DNA from: an uncultured Colwellia sp.
Lineage (GTDB): Bacteria > Pseudomonadota > Gammaproteobacteria > Enterobacterales > Alteromonadaceae
Length of the DNA stretch: 64,000 nucleotides
Assembly: GCA_913049915.1 (NCBI GenBank)
Contig: CAJWZC010000001.1
Span: 55,271 to 119,270 of the forward strand
Direction: 5' to 3'
A program made the position numbers and the translations under genes. The notes below the pieces were generated by a model, which ran no database searches, was not told the DNA's origin, and saw only the letters and a program-made list of their open reading frames with translations. Positions 1-10,684 of this stretch are shown in pieces (positions within the stretch are counted from its first letter, which is position 1; each line of letters opens with the position of its first letter).

Positions 1-14
1 AATAAGAGAAATAC

Positions 15-3000
15 ATGGAAAACATAGCCGTAGTAGGTATAGCAAATTTATTTCCCGGTTCAAGTGCACCAGAAGAATTCTGGCAACAACTGCTGACTAA
101 GCAAGATTGTCGCAGTAAAGCCACCTATGAACAAATGGGCGCGGATGTAGAAAAATACATAGGAAAAAAAGGTGATACTGATAAGTTTTATTGTGTCCAT
201 GGCGGGTATATTCGAGGTTTCAACTTTGATGCCCAGTCTTTTTGTCACAGCAGTAATATTTCAGGCACTAAGGACTTAACGAGTAATGATTTAACTATTG
301 AGTATCTAACGCAACTTGATGATTTAAACCAATGGTCTTTGTATGTAACACAACAAGCACTCGTTGATGCCGGATATTGGCGTAGTGATAAGTTAGCGAA
401 CTGTGGCGTTATTTTAGGTAATTTATCTTTCCCAACAAAATCGTCGAATCATTTATTTATGCCTTTGTATCACCAAGTGGTTGATGACACCTTAAAGCAA
501 GTGATTGATAACGATTTTGAACTTACGCCATTTTCAAAAGATGAATCTGAACAGCCAGTCCACGAAGGTTTAGTGCACGAGGATAATGCATTAGTTGCGG
601 GTTATCCTGCGGCATTGTTAGCAAAAGCGGCGGGTTTAGGTGGCGCACATTTCTCTCTTGATGCTGCCTGTGCCTCAAGCTGTTACTCAGTAAAACTGGC
701 TTGTGATTATTTGCATACCGGAAAAGCCGATATGATGTTGGCTGGCGCGGTATCTGGCGCAGATCCTATGTTTGTTAATATGGGGTTCTCAATTTTTCAA
801 GCTTACCCAGCGAATAATATTCACGCCCCGTTTGATAAAAACTCGCAAGGACTCTTTGCCGGTGAAGGTGCCGGTATGATGGTACTTAAACGCCATAGCG
901 ATGCTGTGCGAGATGGCGATAAAATTCACGCTATTATCAAAGGTGGCGCACTATCTAACGATGGTAAAGGCGAATTTGTGTTAAGCCCTAATACTAAAGG
1001 GCAAGTACTGGTCTATGAACGTGCTTATGAAAATGCACAAGTAAATCCAGCAGATGTCGATTACATAGAATGTCATGCTACAGGTACACCTAAAGGTGAT
1101 AATGTTGAGCTGGCTTCAATGGAAACCTTCTTCTCTCGCTATGGTCTTTTTGGTGATAAAAGTGATGGCAATACCGAAGTTAAAAAACCTTTATTAGGCT
1201 CAGTTAAATCGAATTTAGGTCACTTACTTACCGCGGCAGGTATGCCAGGTATGACTAAAGCTATTTGGGCGCTTAATCACGGAAAAATTCCCGGGACTAT
1301 TAATCTGAATGAGCCATTAAGCTCGAAAAAAGGTTATTTTGGTGCTGCTCAAATGCCAACCCAAACTATTGATTGGCCAGTTAAAGCAAATAATTCACAA
1401 AAACCACGTACTGCAGGAGTTAGTGTATTTGGTTTTGGTGGCTCTAATGCCCATTTGGTTTTACAGCAGCCAACCTACACCTTAGAAACCGCAACGTTAT
1501 CTGCAACAAAGACAGTAGCGAAACCTGCGCAACCTTTAGCGATTGTTGGTATGGACGCACACTTTGGCTCAGCGCATAATTTATCAGCCTTTAAAACATT
1601 ACTCGACAAGAAAGCCACCACGTTTAGAGAGTTACCGCCAAAACGTTGGAAAGGTATTAATAACAATACCGCGGTAATGAATGCTTTAGCATTAAATAAA
1701 GCGCCAATGGGCGGTTATGTTGAAGACTTTGAACTCGATTTTTTACGCTTTAAAGTACCGCCAAACGAGCAGGATTGTTTGATCCCTCAGCAATTGATGA
1801 TGATGAAAGTAGCTGACAATGCCGCGAAAGACGCTAACTTAACACCCGGCAGTAATGTTGCGGTTTTAGTGGCCATGGGTATGGAGTTAGAGCTTCACCA
1901 ATACCGTGGTCGTGTAAATTTAACCACACAAATTGAAGATAGCTTGTTGCAACAGGGTATAGAACTTAGCTTTGAACAACGCGAAACACTGACTAATATT
2001 GCCAAAGATGGCGTGGCTTTTGCCGCACAGCTTAACCAATACACCAGTTTTATTGGTAATATCATGGCGTCGCGTATTTCAGCTTTATGGGATTTTTCAG
2101 GGCCAGCAATTACTGTGTCAGCGGAAGAAAACTCTGTTTATCGCTGTGTTGAATTAGCGCAGAACCTATTTCAAACGAGTGATGTTGATGCTGTTATTAT
2201 TGCCGGTGTTGATCTTTCTGGCTCAATAGAAAATATCACCTTACGTCAACATTTTGGTGAAGTAGATTCAAGTAACCTTACACAGCATCTATCAGATAAC
2301 GCATTGCTTGATAACTCACTACTAAATAATAATCAATGGAAAGTAGGTGAAGGCGCCGCAGCCTTTGTGCTTAAGCCAAAAAGTAACGTTGACGAGCAGG
2401 GTGTTTATGCCACGATTGATGGCATTGCCTTTGTTAATGATAAAAGCGCACAAGCGATTGAAAAGGCGGCGAGTAACGCGCTTGCTCAAGCTAATATTAA
2501 TGCCAATGATATAAGCCAAGTAGAAGCACATAACAGTGGTTTTATAGCAGAGAATGAAGCTGAGAAAGCAAGTTTGCCTGCTTTGTATCAAGGTAAAACC
2601 ATCAGCTCAGTGAAAAGCCAAATAGGTCACACCTTTAATGCCTCAGGTGCAGCCAGTATTATTAAAGTAGCACTGGCTTTATCTGCCCAAAGCAATACCA
2701 GCAGCATTACCTGTAGTAATCGTACTAACGGCAAAGAATACAGCGCGATTAATGGTCTAGGCAAAGACGGTAGTTGTGCACATCTTGTTTTATCATCAAG
2801 TGCTAATTCACGAGCCAAAGTAACTAACCAGTTAGAGAACGCTGTAAATCAAACCGCTGTTAAAAAAAGGCCTCAGTTAATAAAGACTATCGCGTTAGGT
2901 GGCAATGCCATTGATGAAACGATTATAAAAGCCAGTCAACAGCCGAATGTTAGCTCGTATCTTTCTGCTATTAAAGTAGCGTTCAATACTCGTCAATTAT

Positions 3001-6000
3001 CGCTAATAGCGAATCCAAGCCATCCCGCTAAGATTGACCTTGCTCAAATAAAACCTAGATTTAGCCAAATGAAAAATACCGTACAAACAATGCAAATAAC
3101 TCAAAGCAATGATGCTGAATTAACAGTTTCAAGCGGAGCAACAGTGAATAAATCAACTAATCCTAACGTTATTACTAAAAATAGTACCCAGACTTTACGT
3201 ACACATATTAGCCAAGTAAGTAAAAGTATTAGCCAAGAGACAGCAACACATAAAGCGTTTTTAACTAACCGTCAACTTGCCCAAGAGCAAATTTGTAAAA
3301 TGCTGACGCTACAAGTTGAAGCTTCTTTTGATTCGGCTTTTAATTCGGTAAGTATCGGTAACGCTAAAGCCATACCAGTATTAATTCCAGCGTCAATGCA
3401 GCAACTAGTAGCTGTTTCAGCAGCAGAAAATGTTGACTCGGGTATTAATAACTCTGTTCAAGGTTCCTTTAAAGTGAAAGGTCCCGCAGGTTATCAATAC
3501 CCGCCTTTACAACTAAAAGAACGTTTCAATCAACCGAGCGAAATCATCTGGGATACTGCAGACTTAGTTGAGTTTGCCGAAGGTGATATCGGTAATGTTT
3601 TTGGTGAAGACTACCGTATTATTGATAGTTACTCGCGCCGTGTTCGTTTGCCGTCTACTGATTATTTATTGGTTTCGCGGGTAACAGCACTTGACGCCAC
3701 GGTGAATGAATATAAAAAGGCATACATGTGCACAGAGTATGATATTCCACTTGATGCACCATTTTTAATAGATGGCCAAATACCATGGTCAGTGTCGGTA
3801 GAATCAGGTCAATGTGATTTACTGCTTATTGCCTATATCGGTATTGATTTTCAAGCCAAAGGTGAGCGTGTTTATCGCTTATTAGATTGTGAACTTACTT
3901 TCCTTGAAGAGATGGCGTTTGGCGGCGAAACACTACGGTATGAAATTCATATTGATTCGTATGCTAAGAATGGCGAACAGTTATTATTTTTCTTTCACTA
4001 CGATTGTTATGTCGGTGATAAAAAAGTATTAATCATGCGCAATGGTTGCGCAGGGTTTTTCACCGATGAAGAACTAAAAGACGGTAAAGGTGTTATTCAT
4101 AATGACACCGATAAAGCGCAATTAACTAACGCTAAAAAATCAGTATTTACGCCATTAATGCAGCGTAATCGTGATATTTATGATTATGCAGATATGATGA
4201 AGTTAGTTAATGGAGATGTCGGAGGTTGTTTTGGTAGTAATTACGACCAAAAAGGTCGTAACCCCTCGTTAAAATTCTCATCTAAAAAATTCTTAATGAT
4301 TGAGCGTATTACTAAAGTGAATGCTGCTGGTGGACATTGGGGTTTAGGTTTACTTGAAGGGCAAAAAGATTTAGATCCACAGCATTGGTACTTCCCGTGT
4401 CACTTTAAAGGTGACCAAGTCATGGCTGGCTCATTAATGAGTGAAGGTTGTGGTCAAATGGCGATGTTTTATATGTTGTCACTAGGCATGCACAGTGGTG
4501 TTAATAATGCACGTTTCCAACCCATGCCAGGTGAATCTCAAACGGTTCGTTGTCGTGGTCAAGTATTACCACAGCATAATACGTTAACTTACCGTATGGA
4601 AGTAACAGAAATGGGCATGAAACCTTTCCCATTTTTAAAAGCTAATATAGATATTATTCTTGATGATAAAGTTGTCGTTGATTTTAAAAACCTCTCGGTG
4701 ATGATCACCGAGCAAGATGAAAATTCACCTTATCCAGTAACACTGCCTGATAACGTTAAACTCGTTCAAGGTATCAGTCAGTGGACTACTGAAAAGCAGT
4801 TAAGTGAGCAAGTAGTAGATTTGGCAGAGCTAGATGAGCGAGGAATAGCGCCGTTTAAACACGCACATCGGCCGTTAATGAAAGTGATGTCTGATTTAAG
4901 TTCGCCAAAAGAGAAGGGTGTAACCCCTATTCAACATTTTGAAGCACCTATGGTCGCCGGACAAAATCGTGTCCCTAATCAAGCACCCTTTACGCCATGG
5001 CATATGTTTGAATTTGCTACCGGTAATATCTCAAAATGCTTTGGTCCTGATTTTGATATTTACTCAAATAAAGGAGCCAAAGGACGTATTCCACCACGTA
5101 CCCCTTGTGGCGATTTACAAGTCGTAACACAAGTGGTTGAAGTACAGGGTAAACGCTTAGATCTTAAAAAACAGTCAAGCTGTATTGCTGAATATTATGT
5201 ACCAAGTGATGCCTGGTATTTTACCAAAAATAGCCATGAAGGTTGGATGCCGTATTCATTGATTATGGAAATTGCTTTACAGCCAAATGGTTTTATTTCA
5301 GGTTACATGGGCACTACGTTAAAGTACCCTGACAAAGATTTGTTCTTCCGTAACCTTGATGGCTCAGGTGATTTAATAAAGCAGGTTGATTTACGCGGTA
5401 AAACTATCGTCAATAAATCAGTCTTGTTAAGCACAACCATGGCTGGCGGCATGATAGTACAAAGTTTCACTTTTGAGCTTTATGTTAAAAATGAAAACGT
5501 AGCCGTATCACTAGAAAGTCATGACCTAGTTCGGCATGAATTGTTCTATAAAGGTACCGCTGTGTTTGGTTATTTTGGCGCTGATGCACTGACCAATCAA
5601 CTCGGTATTGATAACGGTAGAATTACCCATGCTTGGTATGTTGATAATGAAACACCCGCAGCTAATATTGAGACCATTAATTTACGTGATGAGCACTTGT
5701 CTTTCTATCAAGCACCAGTAAATAAACCGCACTATAAATTAGCGGGCGGACAAATGAACTTTATCGACACTGTTTCAATTGTTGAAGGTGGTGGCTCTGC
5801 AGGTGTTGCGTATGTTTATGGCGAAAGAACCATTGACCCTACCGATTGGTTTTTCCGTTATCACTTCCATCAAGACCCAGTAATGCCAGGCTCTTTAGGT
5901 ATTGAAGCGATTATCGAGTTAATGCAAACTTACGCACTTAAAAATGACTTAGGTAAAGCGTTTACTAACCCACGATTTACCGCACCAAATAGTGTGATTA

Positions 6001-6179
6001 AATGGAAGTATCGCGGGCAAATAACGCCGCTAAATAAACAAATGTCATTAGATGTGCATATTAGCGAAATCATCAATACAGCAGGTGAGGTACGTTTGAT
6101 TGGCGATGCCAATTTATCTAAAGATGGCCTACGCATATATCAAGTTAAAGATATTGTATTAAGTATCGTAGAAGCATAA
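15..6179 (+). CDS. pfaC: Omega-3 polyunsaturated fatty acid synthase subunit PfaC (KS, chain-length-factor-like KS, two FabA-like dehydratase regions)
   Basis: 2054 aa ORF; KS active-site motif DAACASSCYS, second KS-like domain with degenerate active site (ITVSAEENSVYRC), C-terminal duplicated hotdog DH regions (DPQHWYFPCHFKGDQVMAGSL, DPTDWFFRYHFHQDPVMPGSLG); followed by pfaD. Confidence 0.95.
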   Translation: MENIAVVGIANLFPGSSAPEEFWQQLLTKQDCRSKATYEQMGADVEKYIGKKGDTDKFYCVHGGYIRGFNFDAQSFCHSSNISGTKDLTSNDLTIEYLTQLDDLNQWSLYVTQQALVDAGYWRSDKLANCGVILGNLSFPTKSSNHLFMPLYHQVVDDTLKQVIDNDFELTPFSKDESEQPVHEGLVHEDNALVAGYPAALLAKAAGLGGAHFSLDAACASSCYSVKLACDYLHTGKADMMLAGAVSGADPMFVNMGFSIFQAYPANNIHAPFDKNSQGLFAGEGAGMMVLKRHSDAVRDGDKIHAIIKGGALSNDGKGEFVLSPNTKGQVLVYERAYENAQVNPADVDYIECHATGTPKGDNVELASMETFFSRYGLFGDKSDGNTEVKKPLLGSVKSNLGHLLTAAGMPGMTKAIWALNHGKIPGTINLNEPLSSKKGYFGAAQMPTQTIDWPVKANNSQKPRTAGVSVFGFGGSNAHLVLQQPTYTLETATLSATKTVAKPAQPLAIVGMDAHFGSAHNLSAFKTLLDKKATTFRELPPKRWKGINNNTAVMNALALNKAPMGGYVEDFELDFLRFKVPPNEQDCLIPQQLMMMKVADNAAKDANLTPGSNVAVLVAMGMELELHQYRGRVNLTTQIEDSLLQQGIELSFEQRETLTNIAKDGVAFAAQLNQYTSFIGNIMASRISALWDFSGPAITVSAEENSVYRCVELAQNLFQTSDVDAVIIAGVDLSGSIENITLRQHFGEVDSSNLTQHLSDNALLDNSLLNNNQWKVGEGAAAFVLKPKSNVDEQGVYATIDGIAFVNDKSAQAIEKAASNALAQANINANDISQVEAHNSGFIAENEAEKASLPALYQGKTISSVKSQIGHTFNASGAASIIKVALALSAQSNTSSITCSNRTNGKEYSAINGLGKDGSCAHLVLSSSANSRAKVTNQLENAVNQTAVKKRPQLIKTIALGGNAIDETIIKASQQPNVSSYLSAIKVAFNTRQLSLIANPSHPAKIDLAQIKPRFSQMKNTVQTMQITQSNDAELTVSSGATVNKSTNPNVITKNSTQTLRTHISQVSKSISQETATHKAFLTNRQLAQEQICKMLTLQVEASFDSAFNSVSIGNAKAIPVLIPASMQQLVAVSAAENVDSGINNSVQGSFKVKGPAGYQYPPLQLKERFNQPSEIIWDTADLVEFAEGDIGNVFGEDYRIIDSYSRRVRLPSTDYLLVSRVTALDATVNEYKKAYMCTEYDIPLDAPFLIDGQIPWSVSVESGQCDLLLIAYIGIDFQAKGERVYRLLDCELTFLEEMAFGGETLRYEIHIDSYAKNGEQLLFFFHYDCYVGDKKVLIMRNGCAGFFTDEELKDGKGVIHNDTDKAQLTNAKKSVFTPLMQRNRDIYDYADMMKLVNGDVGGCFGSNYDQKGRNPSLKFSSKKFLMIERITKVNAAGGHWGLGLLEGQKDLDPQHWYFPCHFKGDQVMAGSLMSEGCGQMAMFYMLSLGMHSGVNNARFQPMPGESQTVRCRGQVLPQHNTLTYRMEVTEMGMKPFPFLKANIDIILDDKVVVDFKNLSVMITEQDENSPYPVTLPDNVKLVQGISQWTTEKQLSEQVVDLAELDERGIAPFKHAHRPLMKVMSDLSSPKEKGVTPIQHFEAPMVAGQNRVPNQAPFTPWHMFEFATGNISKCFGPDFDIYSNKGAKGRIPPRTPCGDLQVVTQVVEVQGKRLDLKKQSSCIAEYYVPSDAWYFTKNSHEGWMPYSLIMEIALQPNGFISGYMGTTLKYPDKDLFFRNLDGSGDLIKQVDLRGKTIVNKSVLLSTTMAGGMIVQSFTFELYVKNENVAVSLESHDLVRHELFYKGTAVFGYFGADALTNQLGIDNGRITHAWYVDNETPAANIETINLRDEHLSFYQAPVNKPHYKLAGGQMNFIDTVSIVEGGGSAGVAYVYGERTIDPTDWFFRYHFHQDPVMPGSLGIEAIIELMQTYALKNDLGKAFTNPRFTAPNSVIKWKYRGQITPLNKQMSLDVHISEIINTAGEVRLIGDANLSKDGLRIYQVKDIVLSIVEA

Positions 6180-6185
6180 ATAGCA

Positions 6186-6400
6186 CTCGTCATTCCCACA
6201 TTGTCTTAGTAGCACCCCTGTTCGCTGGATGTATTGAAATAGGCATAACGCGAATAAGTGAAATGGATACCCGATCAGATACTTCGGGTATGAGGTAAAT
6301 AAGCAAAAATTTATTTATTGTTAAGGTATAAGCCTCGATGACGTCATCCTCGAGTTTACTTAATCGAGGATCCAGCTCTATGAACCAATTTAAGAATAAT
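6186..6400. repeat. REP-like intergenic palindromic sequence between pfaC and pfaD
   Basis: Hairpins ATACCCGA..TCGGGTAT (about 6267-6291) and ATCCTCGA..TCGAGGAT (6346-6371) in a 246-bp non-coding gap with a 'cgtcattccc' start. Confidence 0.5.
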
Positions 6401-6425
6401 ACTAAATAAAAGAACAGGAAATAAT

Positions 6426-8024
6426 ATGTCAAATATCGTTTTTAATACTGCCAGAGCCATTGATTGGGCATGGAAAGTTAACGCTAATGAAATTAACAGT
6501 GGCAACGCACAAATAAAGTCAGCGTTAATGGATTTAACAAAACCAGTATATGTCGCAAAATCGTCGACTGGCTTAGGTGTCGTCAGTGCTACCGCTACTT
6601 CAGGTAGTACTGATGTATTAGCTTTTGCCCAAAAGCTTACTCCTCAAGATTTAGGCGATGATGCATATAAAAAACAACATGGTGTTAAATACGCATATCA
6701 TGGCGGTGCTATGGCTAATGGTATCGCCTCAGTTGAATTAGTGGTCGCTTTAGGTAAAGCTGGTTTCTTATGCTCATTTGGCGCTGCGGGTTTAGTACCT
6801 GATGCGGTAGAAGATGCGATTAAACGTATTCAAGCTGTATTGCCTAATGGCCCTTACGCGGTTAACTTAATTCATGCTCCAGCGGAAGAAGCTTTAGAGC
6901 GTGGCGCAGTTGAGCGATTTTTAAAACTTGGTGTTAAAACTGTTGAAGCCTCAGCTTACTTAGGTTTAACCGAACATATTGTTTGGTATCGATTAGCGGG
7001 TTTAAGCGAAAATAGTGATGGTAGTGTCAATATTGGTAACAAAGTTATTGCGAAAGTATCTCGCACGGAAGTAGGACGACGTTTTATGGAGCCAGCACCG
7101 CAAAAACTCATTGATAAACTACTTAGTCAAGGCAAGATAACTCCAGAGCAAGCAGAGCTATCAAAACGCGTACCAATGGCTGATGATATTACTGCCGAAG
7201 CTGATTCTGGCGGCCATACCGATAATCGTCCCTTCTTAACTTTATTACCGACTATCATCGCACTTCGTGATGAAGTTCAGGCACAATATAACTTCTCTCC
7301 CGCATTACGTGTTGGTGCTGGTGGTGGTATTGGTACTCCTGAATCAGCCTTAGCTGCATTTAATATGGGCGCTGCCTATATTGTACTTGGTTCAGTAAAC
7401 CAAGCCTGTGTTGAAGCTGGCGCTTCAGAGCATACCCGTAAACTATTAGCTGATGTTGAAATGGCTGATGTGACAATGGCTCCTGCCGCTGATATGTTTG
7501 AAATGGGTGTTAAGTTACAAGTCGTTAAGCGTGGTTCAATGTTCGCTATGCGTGCGAAGAAACTTTATGAGCTATATATTAACTATGACTCAATTGAAGG
7601 TATTCCAGCAGAAGAGCGGATTAAGATTGAAAAACAAATATTTAGGTCTAATCTCGATGATGTGTGGGCAGGAACTGAGGCCTTCTTTGCGGAACGTGAT
7701 CCTGAAATGTTAGCACGAGCACAGTCTAGCCCAAAACGTAAAATGGCGTTAATTTTCCGTTGGTATTTAGGCTTAAGTTCGCGTTGGTCAAATACCGGTG
7801 AAAAAGGCCGTGAAATGGATTATCAAATTTGGGCTGGTCCAAGTTTAGGCGCATTTAATAGCTGGGTAAAAGGTACGTACCTAGAGGATTACACTCGCCG
7901 TTACGCCGTTGATGTTGCTTTGCATATGTTGAAAGGTGCTGCCTACTTACAACGAGTAAACCAGTTGAAATTACAAGGTGTTACACTAACTACGGCTTTA
8001 GCAAGTTATCATAGCGAAGACTAG
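6426..8024 (+). CDS. pfaD: PfaD-type enoyl reductase (2-nitropropane dioxygenase/FMN-dependent family) of PUFA synthase
   Basis: 532 aa; GAAGLVPDAVEDAIKRIQ, EADSGGHTDNRP, VGAGGGIGTPESALAAFNMGAAYIVLGSVNQ motifs; directly downstream of pfaC. Confidence 0.95.
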   Translation: MSNIVFNTARAIDWAWKVNANEINSGNAQIKSALMDLTKPVYVAKSSTGLGVVSATATSGSTDVLAFAQKLTPQDLGDDAYKKQHGVKYAYHGGAMANGIASVELVVALGKAGFLCSFGAAGLVPDAVEDAIKRIQAVLPNGPYAVNLIHAPAEEALERGAVERFLKLGVKTVEASAYLGLTEHIVWYRLAGLSENSDGSVNIGNKVIAKVSRTEVGRRFMEPAPQKLIDKLLSQGKITPEQAELSKRVPMADDITAEADSGGHTDNRPFLTLLPTIIALRDEVQAQYNFSPALRVGAGGGIGTPESALAAFNMGAAYIVLGSVNQACVEAGASEHTRKLLADVEMADVTMAPAADMFEMGVKLQVVKRGSMFAMRAKKLYELYINYDSIEGIPAEERIKIEKQIFRSNLDDVWAGTEAFFAERDPEMLARAQSSPKRKMALIFRWYLGLSSRWSNTGEKGREMDYQIWAGPSLGAFNSWVKGTYLEDYTRRYAVDVALHMLKGAAYLQRVNQLKLQGVTLTTALASYHSED

Positions 8025-8106
8025 TATTATAAAAGTATTAGGCTAGTTACAGACTTTATTTAGCCTAATATTAGAAATTCTGATAATAAATAAACAAGGA
8101 AATATT

Positions 8107-8409
8107 ATGTCAACATGTACTGAGTTTGCAGTTTTTAAGGTTAAAAAAGCTAACTTAGCGCGTATTGTCGCGTTAAGTGAGTCACTTTTTCTTGAAATTA
8201 ATGTAGATAATAAAAATATTATTGCTCATGAAATATTAGTAAAAACTGATAATGAAGAAGAGATATGTTGGCATTTAACGTGGGCTAATATTGAAGCCGT
8301 AGAGGCAAGTTCATACAAGTGGTCAACTTACCCAAGTGCTTCAGAAATAGAAAGTTTAGTAGGTAAAAAACTCTATTATGGCCATTTTGTTGCTGTTTTT
8401 GCTAATTAA
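8107..8409 (+). CDS. Hypothetical small protein downstream of pfaD; possible dimeric alpha/beta-barrel-like fold
   Basis: 100 aa ORF with AAGGA upstream, 83 bp after pfaD on same strand. Confidence 0.7.
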   Translation: MSTCTEFAVFKVKKANLARIVALSESLFLEINVDNKNIIAHEILVKTDNEEEICWHLTWANIEAVEASSYKWSTYPSASEIESLVGKKLYYGHFVAVFAN

Positions 8410-8495
8410 TAGTAACCCAAAACATAAGGAAGGTACCGAGATTAGCTATCAGTCTTAAGGACCTTCTCTTACAACTTATTTTTATATCGCTAGTG

Positions 8496-8760
8496 TTAGG
8501 TAACTACCTTGGTATAAGTAGTACGGACAATATCAACCACTTCTACCGAAATAGAACAGGCCTTAAACCATAGTTCTTCTAATATTGAAAGTACCAAGTT
8601 TGCTAATATGACCTTCTGCTGAATATTATGCTCAGACAATACCTTCAACGTCACGTGAATAAAATCTAGCTGATCAGAGCAGCTTTGTAAAACGACGGTC
8701 TGGTATTAAATAAATGGTATTACGTACTTTAATATCACTATATAGCGGCATAACCGAAAC
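8496..8760 (-). pseudogene. Decayed 5-carboxymethyl-2-hydroxymuconate isomerase-like gene (C-terminal remnant)
   Basis: Minus-strand reading gives YSDIKVRN...SDQLDFIHVTLKVLSEHNIQQKVILANLVLSILEELWFKACSISVEVVDIVRTTYTKVVT*; upstream part disrupted. Confidence 0.5.
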
Positions 8761-8842
8761 GTTCAAGGCAATGATATAATAAGCCGTGATATACCTTACT
8801 GCTTAGCTTCTATTAGCTAAGTAAACTGAACTCAGGTTAACT

Positions 8843-9244
8843 ATGAAAGATTGTAATCAATGCGGGAAATGTTGTATCAAATACGGAGGAGGCGATCTTT
8901 CAGCAACAAAAGAAGAAATTGATCTATGGGAAATATTTAACCCAGAAATCTTCAAATTCGTTAAGAATAACGAAATATGGTTCGACCCCAAATCGGGCGT
9001 AAGTCTAAAAACTTGTCCTTTTCTCGATATTGCGCCAAAAAAAGATCCGTCAGCGCCCAATATGTATACCTGCAGCATTTACTTGGACAGACCTGAAGAC
9101 TGTCGACATTACCCGAGTTTAATTGCTGAAATGATCAGAGATGAATGTGAAATGATTGAAGTCGTCGATTTAGATAATACAAAAAAAGCGCAAGTAAAGT
9201 TAGATATATTGATGAGTGATAGTCGGCCACCAAGTAATTCATAA
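8843..9244 (+). CDS. YkgJ-family cysteine cluster protein
   Basis: N-terminal CNQCGKCC, later CPFL and C...DRPEDCRHYP cysteine pattern. Confidence 0.85.
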   Translation: MKDCNQCGKCCIKYGGGDLSATKEEIDLWEIFNPEIFKFVKNNEIWFDPKSGVSLKTCPFLDIAPKKDPSAPNMYTCSIYLDRPEDCRHYPSLIAEMIRDECEMIEVVDLDNTKKAQVKLDILMSDSRPPSNS

Positions 9245-9297
9245 GCCCACTTTATGATAGTCACTGTATGTCATTCGTTTGAAGTTTAGCGAAAATT

Positions 9298-10092
9298 TTA
9301 TAGGGTTATTTCGCCGACCATGTAATCAATAGCATTGCCGGTCAAAATAACTCTGTCTTTATTCAGTTTACAAAAAACTAGACCACTACGCATTGATAGT
9401 TGCCGCGCTATTAACGTTTTTTTGTTGAGTTTTTCTGCCCAATATGGCGTTAGTTCGCAGTGCGCAGAACCAGTAATAGGGTCTTCATTAACTCTTAATT
9501 TAGGGAAAAAGCACCGACTGATAAAATCTACATCAGCATCATTTGCTGGCGCAGTGACAACAACGCCCCTTAAATCAATATTCAACCACAATGAAAGATC
9601 AGGGGTTAACTCTGTAACTTCTTCTTCACTATCGAGCACAATAAGATAATCAAATGCTGACAAAATTTGTAATGGTCTTATCCCCCCTAAACCGTTAATC
9701 AAGTCAGTAGGAATATTTGAATTTAATTCAATAGGCATTGAAGCAGGGAAGTCCATACTGTAGCCAGAATTTGTTTGACTGACAATCAGCCTACCACTTT
9801 TAGTTTGGAAGTTTATTTGAGCTTTACTGTAGCCTAAATGTTTATATAATACATGAGCGCACGCTAACGTGGCATGACCACATAAATCTACTTCCTCTAA
9901 TGGGGTAAACCAACGCAACTGAATATCATTGACGCTATAGACAAAAAATGCAGTTTCCGATAAGTTATTTTCTTCAGCTATTTTTTGAAGAATGTCATCA
10001 TCAAGCCAATCATTTAATGGAATTATAGCGGCAGGGTTTCCTTCAAAAGCTTTTGAGGCAAAGGCATCAACTTGATAAATTTGTAATTTCAT
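9298..10092 (-). CDS. PhzF family isomerase/epimerase
   Basis: VDAFASKAFEGNPAAI, NNLSETAFF, DLCGHATLA, EDPITGSAHCELTPYWAEKL motifs. Confidence 0.92.
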   Translation of the reverse strand: MKLQIYQVDAFASKAFEGNPAAIIPLNDWLDDDILQKIAEENNLSETAFFVYSVNDIQLRWFTPLEEVDLCGHATLACAHVLYKHLGYSKAQINFQTKSGRLIVSQTNSGYSMDFPASMPIELNSNIPTDLINGLGGIRPLQILSAFDYLIVLDSEEEVTELTPDLSLWLNIDLRGVVVTAPANDADVDFISRCFFPKLRVNEDPITGSAHCELTPYWAEKLNKKTLIARQLSMRSGLVFCKLNKDRVILTGNAIDYMVGEITL

Positions 10093-10204
10093 GAGTGCCC
10101 TAGAGGATAATATAAAGTAAAGTCTACCGTGCTTATGAACAGACTAATATTAGAGGCTAAACTGAGATAAAGGTAAAATATAACGATTTTTTAAGACTAT
10201 AAAC

Positions 10205-10564
10205 TTACTCAAAAAAAACCCAGATTCTTTTACTGGAATTCGAGTACGAATACTTTAATTCTAATAAATGATTTGCTAAATTTACGGCATTGACATCTGT
10301 GTTTCCCCAAGCACTTTCTTCAGACCAATGCTCGGCAATATTTTTCAGGCTTTCATCATCGATTATTGATAATGTTTCAGAAAAATTAACAGACAATAAC
10401 CACAGGTTATCCGTTTGAGCAGAGCTACCACTTTTGAAACAATCGAGTAGCTCGCTGATATTATCTTTAGTAAAACGACCACCGCCAAGAACAGAATCAT
10501 CAGGAATGTCATCAGAACTTTTGAAAGCGTTATCATCTACTGCTGTAAAGAAGGTTACATCCAT
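10205..10564 (-). CDS. Hypothetical protein, apparently in a cassette-like unit
   Basis: 119 aa ORF; attC-like palindrome immediately 5' of the start. Confidence 0.6.
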   Translation of the reverse strand: MDVTFFTAVDDNAFKSSDDIPDDSVLGGGRFTKDNISELLDCFKSGSSAQTDNLWLLSVNFSETLSIIDDESLKNIAEHWSEESAWGNTDVNAVNLANHLLELKYSYSNSSKRIWVFFE

Positions 10565-10585
10565 AATCTATTCTCTATGTATTTA

Positions 10586-10684
10586 TAATGCCTAGTTATG
10601 AGCTAAGTGATAGTTGACTAAAATGTGTAAGGAGATAGATCCAATCAACTGAACCATATTATTTCTTGTTTAGCCGCTTGTTAC
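10586..10684 (-). repeat. attC-like recombination site (putative)
   Basis: Minus strand GTAACAAGCGGCTAAACAAG...AGTTGATTGG...TTTAGTCAACT...GGCATTATAAA, ending just before the next ORF. Confidence 0.5.

Noticed and set aside
60-248. Short minus-strand ORF inside pfaC (and similar antisense ORFs at 1475-1666, 2322-2591, 2627-2818, 5930-6136)
   Set aside because: Antisense to a strongly supported PfaC reading frame, no recognisable domains.
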